64,000 nt of DNA from assembly GCA_021234155.1 (NCBI GenBank), contig JAJEKV010000020.1, forward strand, positions 2,963,275-3,027,274, read 5' to 3'. Shown here in pieces: positions 10,535 through 23,400 of the stretch; position 1 is the first letter of the stretch, and every line of letters begins with the position of its first letter. Source of the DNA: Isoetes taiwanensis (lineage: Eukaryota; Streptophyta; Lycopodiopsida; Isoetales; Isoetaceae). The notes under the pieces were generated by a model that was not told where the DNA came from, made no database searches, and was given only the letters and a program-made list of their open reading frames with translations. The position numbers and the translations under genes are program-made.

Positions 10535-10547
10535 GGCTCTGATACCA
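10535..10547 (-). other. Primer-binding site (tRNA-Met type)
   Basis: The minus strand reads TGGTATCAGAGCC one base inside the LTR edge at 10549. This is the standard initiator tRNA-Met complement used by many plant LTR elements. Confidence 0.7.
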
Positions 10548-10548
10548 C

Positions 10549-11599
10549 TGTGACGCTCCCTGAACATATACGACACTCGGACGTATACGTACGGGGACTT
10601 TCCCCTTCCATGGCAACCAACTCGCCACGAGCAGGGCCCTCCGTCTAACTCGGGCCATCTATAGAGAGATGCTCGAGTGAAGGACACAGAGGGGTCATTC
10701 GGCCCACACCTTCAATGGGGCTCTTATGTCGCGGAGGCGTGAATACAAGGTTAGCACACAGCATAATCATATCATAAAATACCACCACGAAGGGTGGCAC
10801 ATCCATCCGACTGACAACAACAAAGAAGATGCATTTAATACTAGGGAGAACACCCCAAACCCATGGTTCTATCCCGGCTCAGACTCCAGTGAGGATCGAC
10901 TGACGGCTAGGTCTCAAGAGATCAGCAGACCGAATCTTGGCATGGCATTGGCTGGCATAGAACATTGGCTAGGGTTGTCCACTCCATCCGCCCCTCCTGT
11001 GCACACTTTGCAGATGAGTCGAATCATGCTATGGCATCACTATAGCCTTCCGGAGACGCAGACTCAAGGTATCACCTTCGAGCCTACTCCAGGGTTCATG
11101 AAGCCCTGGTCCGATGAGGCAGGTCGGGGAAGTGTCCCCTTCCAGGATCACAGCGATTCCATGGGTGAGCTAGAGAATATGTGCCGCATCAGCGACCCCC
11201 GCATCCATACCCGACTTACTCACCCTAAATCTACTCAAAGTACATGATGCCCCATACGGGTCACACCTCTGCACCCAGGGAGTGTCAGACCCATACTCGG
11301 CCCTCTACGTGACCGGCTATCAGGCCTAGCCCACTGTAGGAGTCCCAGGAGCCTTGTATGTTCGTGCAAGACCCCACCCCCACTTCACCACTGTGTCCCT
11401 TCTCTGGTGCTAAGCAATCCCATAGCATCCATGACTCGGTGGTCTCTTGTGCACAGGCCGCATTAATTGGGAATTAAAGGAGCTACTAGGAGCATATTAA
11501 AGCATAAGGCACAGAGGTCTCTACCCCCCTCTAATCCCTGCTTTACAGAAGGCTAACAGAAATACTTTCATAGATTCATCCATCCATTCATAATAAACA
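10549..11599 (-). repeat. Unpaired LTR with tRNA-Met primer site (LTR-retroelement fossil)
   Basis: On the plus strand the segment begins TGTGACGCTCCC and runs to AATAAACA, where a Helitron end abuts. Next to its left edge, 10535-10547 reads ggctctgatacca, the complement of the initiator-tRNA-Met primer site TGGTATCAGAGCC. That makes this the 5' LTR of a minus-strand element whose interior lies to the left (10.5 to about 8.6 kb). The family is probably Gypsy-like, judged only from the TGTGACG start. No second LTR was found in the window, so the element is incomplete. Its right edge may continue beyond the inserted Helitron. Confidence 0.6.
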
Positions 11600-11628
11600 C
11601 TAGAAACGTGTGCCCGGCGATGCCGGGC
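11600..11628 (-). mobile_element. Helitron 3' terminus (hairpin plus CTAG)
   Basis: On the minus strand a perfect hairpin (gcccggc-atc-gccgggc, 11628-11612) is followed 8 bases later by CTAG (11603-11600) and then T. This is the canonical Helitron 3' end (hairpin, CTRR, insertion before T). The body must extend to the right. Its 5' TC end was not located, and the hairpin sequence differs somewhat from that of the two Helitrons at 36.7-43.2 kb, so it may be another subfamily. Confidence 0.7.
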
Positions 11629-14600
11629 ATTATTCGAGCACGTGGGGGATGTGTTTACGGTATTAGCTTTTGCAGTGCTAAAAACACTTTACCATTATAT
11701 CATCTCTGTAGGTGAAGAATAAATAGCATTTTATCACTGCAATTAAAGAGATATAGGAAATGGGATGAGAATTGTATTTTTTTTTTTGTTGTAAGACTAT
11801 CAATTAGTCTTCTAAAAAGCATGTAGGCCTTGGCATCAAAGAAGCGATTGTTAATAGCAATAAAGTGTATGAAACAAATGTTAACCTCCCATATATGAAA
11901 CATGTCCAGTAAGCACTTTGAAAAGGAGCGCAACACAAAAGGCATGACATTGATATGTGATATGCCAAAGTACACCATACAATAGATAATGCCAATAAAA
12001 AAAAGTTGTTCGATGAGCATGATCCAATCCAAAATAAGCATGTATAATGATGATGAATTAGTTGAATGTCTTGAATGGGTTTGGTGATGCAGGTCATTAG
12101 AATGCCAGAGACTGGAAATACTATCCCTCCAAAGATGGGATGCTAATTTTTAAGCACGCATAAACGCTGATTATAGAACATGGAGAACATCAAATCATAA
12201 TTGAACTCATGCAATAATATAACCTAAAAATCACCATGAAGTGTAAAAATGGATTTTTTAATGAAGATGCAGCAAATGATCTAATGTCCAACATTTTTTA
12301 TGACTGCTAATAGGTACCCTCAAAGATTGAACATAACGCAAACCCTAATTTAAAAGTAAAAAGACAAATCTTGTTCAACATCGATTCCATAACATCTTTC
12401 TAACATGAGGGTATAGATTAGAATACTACAAATAGCACTTAAAAAAGACTTAAAGGACATAAATGGACGCAAGGAGTCACCGATATGTTAGCTTCAAAAG
12501 TGCTGCATTCTAATAGATGTCCAAAAGTTTTCATAAGCTAGTAATTGTGTGCTATTGCCGCAAATATCCAAGCGAAATTATACATGAAATTATATAAACA
12601 TCATCAAGTGAACCACCCTAGTTGTAAATACGCTACAACCAACTTATCATCATACAGAACTGTAATTTTGCGAAAGGCAAGCATGATTTATACATGTTAT
12701 GTTCGAGAGAGCAAAGCAAAAATTGTTAAGTCTATCTCCGCCATTCATGTCCAATTACCAAAACTATATTCCGACCAAAGCAGCAATCTGGGCAAGATCT
12801 TATGGTTAAATACTGGTACTCTAGAGATAAGAAGCTCCATTCCAAAATGTGCAGAAGGCAATATCAAGTGCAATTGCTAATGATCAGCAACCTTATATCC
12901 ATAACTTGGGAAGCACAACCCGCAGACCTATAGGATTGGTCAAAAATAAGAAAAACATGAGTTTTAGCTGTGTTTATGGAAAATAAGCTCACAGAATCAA
13001 ATCATAAGATTGATGTCAAAAAAAGATAGATAGCAACCTCTATGTCCCGAAAGTGAAAGCAAGTAGAATGGATGACAAAATCCTTGATTGAGTAATAGCA
13101 GTCTATGTGTGCAGATGGTAAGGCAAGTACCTTTGATAATGATCTAAAATAAATAGTCTTCTACTCTAGTTGATGCAAGTATAATCAACATCCTCATTAT
13201 TATCAGTCATAGCAGAATTCATTATCATTATCCTATTTGTCAAAGGGGCAAAAGCACTCTCTGTTAATAAAAGTGTGAAACAGAAGATACAAATAGTAGG
13301 CTATTCACATTTAAAATACAGAAAGACATGGCAGAAAATTAGCAGCCGGGCAGAGTCTGGGTAGAGTAATGGTCTGCACATGATTGGTCCTCCTTATCTC
13401 TTGATGAGATGAGCCTATCCTTGGATAAATTTACAGTCTTATTCTCTTTAACATCTATGTCTATTGCCTGGATAAATTCACAGCCTATTCCCTTTAATAT
13501 CAATTAATATCAACTTTTTGAGTGTTTGTCTTGGGTGGCATTCATTCAAGCACATGCAGATCTGGTTACCATAGATGAACAATACAAAGGTGTTTATCAT
13601 CTATTCTATGACCTATAAAGATACAGGTGATTTAATCTTTTACTAAAGATCATGACTTGCATGCCACGAAATTTGTATTTCTCATCACATCTACTTGAAA
13701 ACTAAATCATGCTGAAACATTTTGTCACTAAGTCTTGCCCACTACCCAAAAAACATAAATATCGAATGAGATCATAAACCTTAAACTACAACCATATATT
13801 TTGCCAAGAGCAGAATACTTTGAGAAAAGGCTTTACCTCAATGGCATACACTTGAATGTCCAACAATTACAAATGTATATCCCTGCTCAAAGATGTGTAA
13901 CCTGTAGCATTTTTAATGCATAAACGAAATTGCTAAATAAAATATAGCATATCTACATGCATACCTATGACACAACTTAAGGTATCAAGAAAAGAAAATG
14001 AAGATACCTCATCCAAAAAATGTAACACTTGAATCGAGCCCATGTAATGGCCTCCACAGGCAAGTCTAGAGACAATAATGGATTGGGGAGGCTTCAAACT
14101 GGCATTTGAAAGAGCATTAAATGCAACTTAATGAACAAAACTTAGACGTTTTCACATAAACATGATACTGAAATGATTTTGAACATTTTATTACCCTATG
14201 AGGAAGATGGAAAACATATCTGAAAGCACCTCTTGGAAAGTGCATACTAACTTTGCTGCAAGTCATTCAATGGAGAGAAAATCCACAAAGTCAATTTACA
14301 TTTCAGCATTATAAATAAGACCTCTAAGCTCACAAAAACTTAAGACTTAAAGACAACATAAAACTTACATGATCTATCATGCTGCAACTGCGCTTTTCAA
14401 TTTGGCGCCTTCAAAAGAGTAAAACAGCCAGCCCTTTAGTCACTGCTAATTTGAGTTGCAAAATACATCATTAACAAAGAATAAACATTGTCGATTTAGA
14501 AGCTATGTAAACTCAAGCCACAAATAAAGGCATAAAATTCCTGGACAAACCAAGGCCTTGCCTTTTTAAATAAGAAGATAATCAAATTATACCACAGAAT

Positions 14601-15480
14601 TTGCTACCACAGAAGTTACATAATCTGTTGCAAACATTCAAGGAGCTGATTCTTCGGTATGATTCTTATGAGATGAAGGCATGAGAGAGATCGGAACTGG
14701 CTAGATGCCAATCTTCTGGGCCACGGCTTTCCAGCAAGCTAAGGGGCTTCCTAAATCTCATTTCTATAAATTTAAAGTGCAGTAATGGAAATTTGCTATA
14801 TGTTGAAGAAGAGGTAGAAGGCAGACGGTTCCTTTAACTCTTTGGAATGAAATAAATAAGAAATGCTCTGAATTTGAGCATAAAATCAGCAAAAGCTTTC
14901 TCGTTCTGCACCGATTTTGTAGGCATGTTAATTAAGACCTACTGCAAATTGATTTGAAAGGGAACTTCGATGGGGTTCTTCTAAAGTAAAACTGAGAGGT
15001 CGAGAGAACCTGAGAGGCCGAGACAGTGGGTCTGAGATGAGTCGAAACCTCCTCTTCCTTTTCCTGCAGAGGATTTACAAAGGCATACAATGATCAGCCG
15101 TTTGAAATAGGAGTGCAAATAATAGGAAGAACATAAAGTATACAGTGATAACCAGGCAGGAACATCGGCATAGCAAGTAGCGTGCTCTCCCGGGTCCTTT
15201 GCCACGAATTTACCCTTAAAGCTTCAACGACTGAGCACTATGAACTAAGAATTCAAAATATACCTTTCTATCAGAGTGCAGAGGCCCGAGAAAAAGGAAT
15301 GGCGGTTAGCCTGTTTCGCAGGCTATCAGAAGGTCATCCCGGGGCAGTTTCTGCTTTGCAATGCCAGGTACCAATGCATAAGCTTTAAACCAGATTCGTA
15401 GATGAGGAGGCGGTGAGACAATAAAGAAAACTTCGGAGGTGAGAGTAGTGAAGAATCATGCAAACCCGGGAAGAATCGAG
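11629..15480. other. AT-rich region, no recognisable gene; presumed Helitron body
   Basis: About 3.9 kb without a frame having recognisable homology. If the CTAG at 11600 is a genuine Helitron end, at least the left part is Helitron interior on the minus strand. The longest frames here (111-113 codons near 11.7-12.9 kb) are AT-rich and show no domain. Confidence 0.35.
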
Positions 15481-15482
15481 CT

Positions 15483-15810
15483 GCTCCAAGGATCCCAAGT
15501 GCGCACAGCCTGTGTTTCGTGAGTAAAAAGTGGGAGAGTAACCTGAAGAATAAAACAACATTATTGGCAAGAACAACTTCGGATTCTTGCTTTGTTTCCA
15601 TGCTCACCTGCCGCCTAGCTGAAGAGCTCCACAGCTCCAAGGATCCCAAGTCGCGCCTGACCTACGTTTAAGTGAGTAAAAGTGGGAGAGTAACCTGAAG
15701 AATAAAACAGCATTATTGGTAAGAAGAACTTCAGATTCTTGCTTTGTTTCCATCCTCACCTCTCACCTGCCGCCCAGCTGAAGAGCTCCACAGCTCCAAG
15801 ATCCGACCCA
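15483..15810. repeat. Tandem duplication, unit about 155-160 bp
   Basis: Two adjacent copies share agctccaaggatcccaagt, then gtgggagagtaacctgaag, then gattcttgctttgtttccat, then cctgccgcc and agctgaagagctccacag. Copy 1 lies at about 15483-15630 and copy 2 at about 15631-15800. A shorter repeat follows at about 15911-15965 (gctggcgatgccg twice, 37 bp apart) and ttccatgcggcg twice near 15990. Confidence 0.8.
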
Positions 15811-17680
15811 GCGCAATAGCCAGAAGAAGCGCCAAACTGAGTTTCGTATCCAAAATTCGTCGTCATTCAATTGTGTCGGCTCGGCCAACTTCAAAAAAAA
15901 TCGAATTAAATGCTGGCGATGCCGGAAGGGGAACTCAGGATGCTGGCGATGCCGCAAGGGGGAACTCAGGCCAAAAGGGAATGCGGCGTTCCATGCGGCG
16001 TTCCATGCGGCTGCACAGGCACATTTCCCAACACCTTACCAAAATAAAAAAGAAGATAATCCATAATTGAAATGTAGTCCTAATTATCAAAGAAGGGTTA
16101 ATCCTAAGCTAGAACAACCAGAGAAGACTCAGAGAACATGACTAAAGCGCTAGCCTTAGAGATAACAAACTAGACTGTCTACTAACCCGAGTTTCGACTT
16201 GATCCATTATCATGGGGTGGCTCCATCTTCAAGACTTGGATGTTTAGCAAACTTCGGCACTCAGCAACAGCTTCAGCAACTTGGGCGCTCAACTGCTCCT
16301 CTTCCTAGCTCGATTTTGGAGTCAAATGGGACAAAGGTTCAATGTTGATGCCCCAAGTTAGCATCCCCGTGCTGGCCAATCGAGTTTGGCCAAGTGGCGC
16401 CTTCCTAATCCATCCATTATCCTAATTAATCCAATTAGAGATTAATTCCTTAATTATAGGTAATTAACCTTTAATAATTAATTTAGCATAGCTAAATTAA
16501 TCCCTTTTAGGTCAACCCCCTAGGTTAAAATACCCCATGGTGGCGTACCTCTACTGGGTGACGTGTCATTATATTTATGCGTATACCGTATAAATACTTG
16601 GAACGTCACATTTTACTTTTGGCAGAGCTGTGTATTCTTGAAAAATTGTTCGAATAAAAGTGGAATAGTGGACTTACGGTCTAATTTTGGCTGATCTAAT
16701 TCATTCATCGGAGCGACCTACAACAGGTTGCACCCAATTGGTATTGATCTAAGATAGGTATTGCTAAGACCAAAATTCCAATGCGCTGGAAGTTCCTACT
16801 TGGATGAGTTGTGAAAGTCCACAATAACAAAGTTTGTGAGTTTTGACATTTCATTACAGCCCGAGAACAATCAGAGATTTTGCTCCTAAGCATAGCAGTG
16901 TATTCCTGAAAAAAAAAACTTCAAGTAGGAGTGAAATAGTGGAATTTAGGGTGGAAGATCGGGAGCTGAATGCTAGTAACATATCTTCTCTGAGCTTTAC
17001 AGATTAGCAAAGATGTGAAAAGGATAGGATGTATAATTCAATCTCAGATAGAAACAATGACTAGGCCATGTACTCTAGTTGCAAAAATTATCTCGAGTTC
17101 CAACTGCTGACGTGCTGCTTTTGCTTTCAACTTATTTTAAGGAAATTCCAAAGACCACTAGCAATTCTAAATCCTCCCTCTAATACTTGTTAGATAATCC
17201 TGCAAAAAAGGTAAAGGCATCTATCATCCCTGCCAGCAAGGCCAATTTTGACCCTTCCTTCAACCTTTTTGAGCATTTCAAGAATAGGAATTTGCCTTCT
17301 CACACTGTTTAATCAGCCATCAACAATATGTTTTTTTTTTAAAGAACGAAAGCAAACGAGTTTATTAATCAGATATAGAAAACAGAATTTACATGTCTCA
17401 TTTAACTATGTAGGCACAAAAAGATGTCAAAGGAGCACGAGCGTGAAGCACAATGTACTTACTCCAGAATAGGAGACTAATAATAAGAACGAATTTGAAG
17501 ATATTGAATCTAAATATGTTCCATCACTTCTGACTCAAGAGAGGAACACTCATAAACTATCAGTATCTTTTTTTGCGCCACAACAATAAGCCGCGCGTAG
17601 ATGAGTGAATGTCATCAACAATAATTTAATAACAAATGTTACAATATTCTTTTAATTAAATTAGCTATAGTCATATGTTC
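15811..17680. other. No gene recognised
   Basis: AT-rich intergenic sequence. Frames in this stretch are short and without domains. Confidence 0.35.
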
Positions 17681-17683
17681 TAG

Positions 17684-18040
17684 GTGCGTATTCTCAAATG
17701 GAGAGGCATCCATATGATTGTTTGGCTAATGTGCGTATTCTCAAATGGAGAGGCATCCATATGATTGTTTGGATATGCTTACTTAGTGCTCATCCACCTC
17801 AAGTGGTCCCTATGGACCTTAAACTATGGATATGCTTGCTTAGTACTCATCCACCTCAAGTGGTCCCTATAGATCTCAAACCATATCAATTCCTCCCCTT
17901 CTTGCAAGCATATAGGACTTACATCATTCACCCATGAAGCAATTTTATATTTGAGATGCTCCTATAGAGACTTGAACTCGAGACTCGGCCCTGATACCAT
18001 TGATATGATACTTAATCCCAACCAGGCAAAAAACATCTAG
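17684..18040. repeat. Dispersed repeat family, copy A, with internal tandem duplications
   Basis: gtgcgtattctcaaatggag is duplicated 48 bp apart (17684 and 17732). A ~62-bp unit with cctcaagtggtccctat is duplicated at about 17770-17875. Then come ccatatcaattcctcccctt and gagacttgaactcgagactc followed by ggccctgatacca. The same blocks recur in related form at 29.25-30.18 kb, which defines a repeat family. The tgatacca string resembles a tRNA-Met 3' end but the class is unresolved. Confidence 0.6.
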
Positions 18041-18830
18041 CACTACCACCCCAATTCTGGGTCCACACCTAAAAACAACGGTAACAAGAAGACCACATGT
18101 CGTCGTTCCAAAAAATCTACATGTGGTTATGTGGAGGTGTGGTTTTATTAAGGAGGCGGTGTAGTTTTTTTTATGGAGCTATAGTTTTTTTTTTTTTTTT
18201 TAAGGCGTGGTCTTTTTTTGAGGTGTCGTTTTTTTAAAAGAAGTGTTGCTTATTTTTTTGAGGGGGTGTTGTTTTTAAGAATGTGTTGTTTTTTGAGGTG
18301 TAGTTTATAACTAGGTGTAGTTTTTAAGAAGTCGTTTTTTATGGAAGTATAGTTTTTTGAAGTGTGGTTTATAAGGAGGTATAGTTTTTAAGTGGTTGTT
18401 TTTTAAGGAAGTATGGTTTTCTGAAGTGGTATGATTTTTTTAATCGAGGTATTATTTTTTGAGGTGTCGTTTATAAGTGGGTGTAGTTTTTAAATAGCTG
18501 TTTTTTAAAAAAGTATGGTTTTTTGAAGTGTGGTTTATTAGCAGGTGTAGTTTTTAAGTGGCTGTTTTTTAGTGAAGTATGGTTTTCTGAAGTGGTGTAG
18601 TTTATAACTAGGTGTCGTGTTTAAGAAGCTATTTTTAAGGAAATATGATTTTTTTTTGTGTGGTTTATGGTTTTTTGAGGTGTAGTTTTTAAGTAGGTGT
18701 AGTTTTTAAGTGGCTGTTTTTTTTACAGAAGTGTGGTTTTCTGAAGTGGCGTAATTTTTACGCAGCTATTTCTTAAGGAAGTATGGTTTTTTTGAGGCTA
18801 TTTCTTAAGCAAAGCACCACCACCTGGAAT
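18041..18830. repeat. T/G-rich minisatellite-like insert beginning CACTACCACCCCAA
   Basis: Starts cactaccaccccaattctgg and continues for about 790 bp as degenerate units such as gaggtgtagtttttaagtgg, ctgttttttaaggaagtatg and gttttctgaagtg. An inverted copy lies at about 28500-29256, ending (on the plus strand) ttttggggtggtag. In both cases the block abuts catctag or atgttgagg, so it looks like a discrete insert into the flanking repeat family. Confidence 0.6.
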
Positions 18831-19251
18831 ATTCTTTGTGTGCTCAACTTTGGGAATGTATCTTATTGTTTTACATTCGTGAAAAATAACTTCAACAGTT
18901 AGATCCAACCACTACAAGAGAATGAGCATTTTTTGTCAGAAAATTGTCAGACTGTCTAGAGAGATTTTTGCCTGACATACAGGCTGACGAATGTACTGAA
19001 GATTACTATTTTGATGCTTTTCCTGATGATACTACGTCAGACATATCGTCACATAAATCGTCAGAAGCCTTCGTCAATTTAAGCGTCACATTAATCGTCA
19101 ATATGTAGCATAATAACAGGGGGTTTTCTTTGTATTTTTGTACGCTTTTCACTAAAGTTTTCCTATGATTTCGTGATGTATTCAAATGGATGTACTAATG
19201 CGTACATCTAGAGTGCACCATTTCTGAGCCATTGATTTTAGCCCCTTTTTT

Positions 19252-19440
19252 TTCCAATGGTCAACAACCAATGGCTCACAACAAAAGCCCTTTTTTTTGT
19301 GCGTGTGGTGCATAATGGTCAACAACCAATGGCTCACAACAAAAGCTCTTTTTTTTTGTGTGTGGTGCATAATGGTCAACAACCAATGGCTCACAACAAA
19401 AGTCCTCTTTTTGTGTGTGTGGTGCATAATGGGCACATGA
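19252..19440. repeat. Three-and-a-half tandem copies of a ~57-bp unit
   Basis: tcaacaaccaatggctcaca recurs at 19261, 19319 and 19376, each followed by acaaaag, a T run and gtgtggtgcataatgg. A partial unit ends at about 19435. Confidence 0.85.
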
Positions 19441-20034
19441 AGGGCGCATGTAGTGCAGTTTCCCGCAACAAACACATTTCTTATCATAACTTTTGATCCG
19501 TAGCTCTGTTTTGAGATGATTTTTATTATGTTGGAAAGCTCTCTCCGAGATCTTTTTGATAGTGTATGATATGGATATGTTTGGTTAAGTTATCTATGCT
19601 AAAACAGCAATTTTCCGGCCGGGTTTGGTAGGCTTTTACATCCTACCAGCTGATTAATACAGGATTGCGCTATTGGATATTGTTTTATGGCTCATTCCGA
19701 ATGAAGCCTGCAAAAAATTACCATGCATTTTTAGATTTTGAGGCTTCTAGATCCTTGTGCTAACAAGCAGAAAAGTTTCCCACTTTGGTTTCTCACCACA
19801 AGAATCCATGGAGGCCAAAGGTTGCTGTTAACTTCCAGTTGCAAAATGTTTGTGTATGGGTGTTGCAAACTTTATGACTTTCAGAATAATGGGATCAATC
19901 TGCTCTATCTTTATGGTAACTTTTACTTATGTTCTATTTGTTTTATTGTGATGAAATTCAAAAGCTACAGGTGATGAAAGCCTCAAATGAATTCTAGTTT
20001 TTTTCTGGTTTGGATTCTAAAATTTTTGTCTCAC

Positions 20035-20336
20035 CCGGGGGGGAGGGGGGCTGTGACGTCCTTAAGGCCCCGAAGGGGCCAAAAATTTTTTTTTGCAACA
20101 CAAACCATTAACATCCAACATATAAAAATTAAACCTCCCAACACATAACAACCAACACATAACAACCATTGACATTAACAACCAACACATAACTACCATT
20201 GACATTAATTAACACAACCATTGGGTCCAACACATTTAAATTAAAATCCCCCTTAAACCCCCTTTGGTTTGGGTGCATATTCACACGGGGGGTGACGTAG
20301 GGCAGCGAGAGCTGTTGGATAGGCATATTCACCCCT
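20035..20336 (+). repeat. Polypurine tract plus LTR-like fragment
   Basis: A G-rich purine tract (ggggggagggggg) is followed at once by TGTGACGTCC, the arrangement seen at the junction with a 3' LTR. About 280 bp of LTR-like sequence follows, containing direct repeats of aaccaacacataacaacc. No partner LTR was found in the window. A fossil LTR fragment is the best reading. Confidence 0.4.
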
Positions 20337-20456
20337 TATTCCTTAATCTACACCGTACGTCAGATATAACGTCAGATATATCATCAAATTTTGCGTCAGA
20401 CTATTCGTCAGATATTGCATCAGACTAATCGTCAGATGGTGCTTTTCTAGGCGCTA

Positions 20457-23400
20457 TCCTATATTATAATGTTATAGTGTATTGAATGGATTCAGCCCTA
20501 AATCCAATGGTTTAGATTGATCGACAAAATTGACAGCTTAGATTTATGTTTTTTTAAGGTTTTACCTTGCTTTAGGGTTTCTTCCTTGCGTTTTTGGTTG
20601 GCTATGGTCCGTCTCTTTTTCGATTCATTTTGTGCGGGCTTGGATTGCTTCGCTTACCTGGAGGCTTGCACTGCATATGGCAACAACGGCATCTATGCTT
20701 CACACCATTTTCTAAGAGCTGTCCGCTTTGGTCTATGGCCTTTGTTAGGTCATTTGGAGACTAAGCAGACACAATCAGAGAACAGGCGACCAAAGAACGG
20801 TCGATTAAAAGTTTAGAGGGAGTAAAATCGGCATGTTATGGCTGATTTGATTATGAAAACTAGGGCTGATGCCATTTGGAGCAGAGCACTCCGGCATTCT
20901 GAACTCCTTTCTTTTTTATTCTGATGCCCCTTGCCTTTGATTCGGCCTGTGAGCAGCTGCTTTGGTTCCTTCAGACGTGATCTTCTGTTGCTTCAAGATT
21001 CCAGACTTAGCTCTAAGGTGCACAAATATGCAGGTAGAGAAGCTCTTTGGCATCTACACAATAGTTCTCAGCTCTTTGGGTTACTTATCCAGTGTTGCTT
21101 TATATCCACAGACCAATCCGACCTGAGCAAACTCATTGTTGTACACATTATTTTATATTCAGGGTTGCTTTGTCTACAACACCCGACCTGTGCAAACTCA
21201 TGTGCTGTGTACACTATTACAACTGCATGTTTTCATAGGTTTTATTTTTAGTTTTTAAGGAAGGAAGACAAATTTGGCATTTAGGGGTTTGAGCTAAAAT
21301 GCAAGTTTTCCTGCGTTATCTTCCAAAATATGGGAGAGCTTATATATTTTAAGATTCTTTCCTTAGAGATTCTAGGAAAAGAAGGAGTTTGACCGTTGAA
21401 GCTAGACGATTGCAAGCATTTTCTTGGTCTGTAGCAAGTTACCATGGATCTAGGGTTCTTCTCCAACTCTATACTTTACATGTTACGTTGCATTCTTGGA
21501 TGTTTGATATTGTCTTTGCTAGCTCTTTGTGCCCTCTGTTTGCAAATGCAGATATGCTGTCTCATCTAACATTATGTTATCCAGGTATTTTTCTTGCAAA
21601 TTTTGCTATCAGTCTCATGTTATTGTTTATATGAAAGAAAAAGTTAATTTATGCAGGTTAGCACATGGTGTCTAATCAGTCAAAATGAAGAGTATTGCTC
21701 ATAATGCTAAGGGGAGCTGAGATTCTTTTACAAACAAAAAGGTAAGGGCTCATGCTAAGTTGGCGTCTTTGTTGGATTGACATGCTTGACGATTTGCTCT
21801 ATAAGCCAATACAAATTTCATGCATTTGAAGTTTCACATAGTTGTGATTGTAGGGAATTCATGTTTCTGGAACTATTTATTTGAACATCTTTAGTGTTAG
21901 GATTTTCTTGACATGCTTGACGATTTGCCAATTAAGCCAATTTTCTAATACAAATTTCAGGCATTCGAAGTTTCACATAGTTGTGATTGTAGGGAGTTCA
22001 TGTTTCTGGAACCATTGATTCAAACATCTTTACTGTTAGGATCTTTTATAAAATGGTTAATGCCTTGGCAGTTAATGCATCTATATATGGTATACTTCAC
22101 GCTTCAACAAGTTGTAGATTAAAGATACATGCTGAAAATGATGTCTAACTTTAATTTTTCAAGGTGGATGCATATACGGGTTTTTGAGGAAACCCTAAAG
22201 ATAAACAACCGTCTAAAAGATCTTGAACACAACTAAAAGGAAAGGAACCCTCATGCCTACAGGCCTTTTCGGGTTTACAGAAACTTGTAAAAGGAAAACC
22301 ACAAGCAGATGTGAGATGCCAGTTATACAGGAACTCGGTTGAAAGCAGCAGCCTCACCATCCAAAATTGCAAACATGACCGCGTCAACCTGCAAAAGAAC
22401 AACACGAGTAAGACAAGACCCCGTGCCCATCGGCACCAAAGGCCATAACATCAGCCACCAAGGCTTGAAAAATCGCAAAACTGCCACCAATGCTTTAAAT
22501 CATAACCAAGCCACCAAGGCTGTAACACTATAAACAACAGTCCCATCATGATATAAGCTACCAAGGCTCCATCACCATGCCAACATACATAGCAATCACT
22601 AAAGCCAGTCACGTAGACAAAGTCAAGAGGGAACCATTGGAGCATGCTGCCTATGTATCAGCAGAGAAGGGACAGGAAAGAGGGAGGGTTGGGAGGGGAA
22701 GAGAGCTCAGGAAAAATCTTTCAGATGGAGATGCGTGCACAAAAGCGCTGATGCCAAAAAAACTGTAAGCCAAGCCACAAATAGGGCAAGCTCCTGGCAG
22801 TTGCTAACTACCCGGGACACTTGTCCCCTAGCTCTAGACGTCCATTTACCGTCTATTCGTTGAAAACGAAGGTAAATGGGACATCTAGAATGTGCAGAGA
22901 GCCTTAGTTTTATGGTTATTTTATGGACATCAAGGAAAAGGATGAACAAAGCCTAATATCGGTGAAGAGTTCTCTAGAAGTTCATGTGCATTAAGAAATC
23001 TAAGATATCTCTCCATGGCCTGTGCATCAACTTGCAACGGATCATATGGGGGTACTATATCTTGGAATCATCCTTCATCCTCCAAGCCTTTTTGTCCAGA
23101 TTCTAGGCTTAAGAACTGCAAAGCTGCTCTCTGTGATTAAAGGTTTATGTTATTTGTATTCTGAAGGATACTCTTATAAACTTCTCATTTTGACATATAT
23201 ATTTTAATGTCGAAGATGCTGATAAAGGATGGAATAAATCTTGGCAATCATCATCTGTGCAAGGCTGTTCATAAATCTACTAAGGCAGCCAGTACAGTGG
23301 CATTAGGACTCTTAGGCCATTAGATGTACATCCTGAATCATAACTTCTATATGTCCTGCAAAAGCCAGCTCACTGCCCTAGATTATGTCATTTCATGTGT

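Larger units (their letters stand above)
18910..20450. mobile_element. CACTA-like DNA transposon remnant (non-autonomous)
   Basis: Begins cactacaagagaatgagca, which matches the CACTACAAGA-type terminus of plant CACTA (EnSpm) elements. It is followed by dense GTCAG/CTGAC strings at 18935-19105 (cgtcagacatatcgtcac, aatcgtcagaagcc). A second cluster of cgtcaga strings lies at 20354-20440. Subterminal repeats at both ends are typical of CACTA elements, where they bind the TNP-type protein. No clear right terminal CTTGTAGTG was found; a Helitron-type 5' end begins at 20457 and may have cut it. No transposase frame is visible. It contains nested repeats and an LTR fragment. Confidence 0.5.

Noticed and set aside
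10726-11247. 173-codon plus-strand frame
   Set aside because: It lies wholly in the LTR-like segment, antisense to the element, with no domain.
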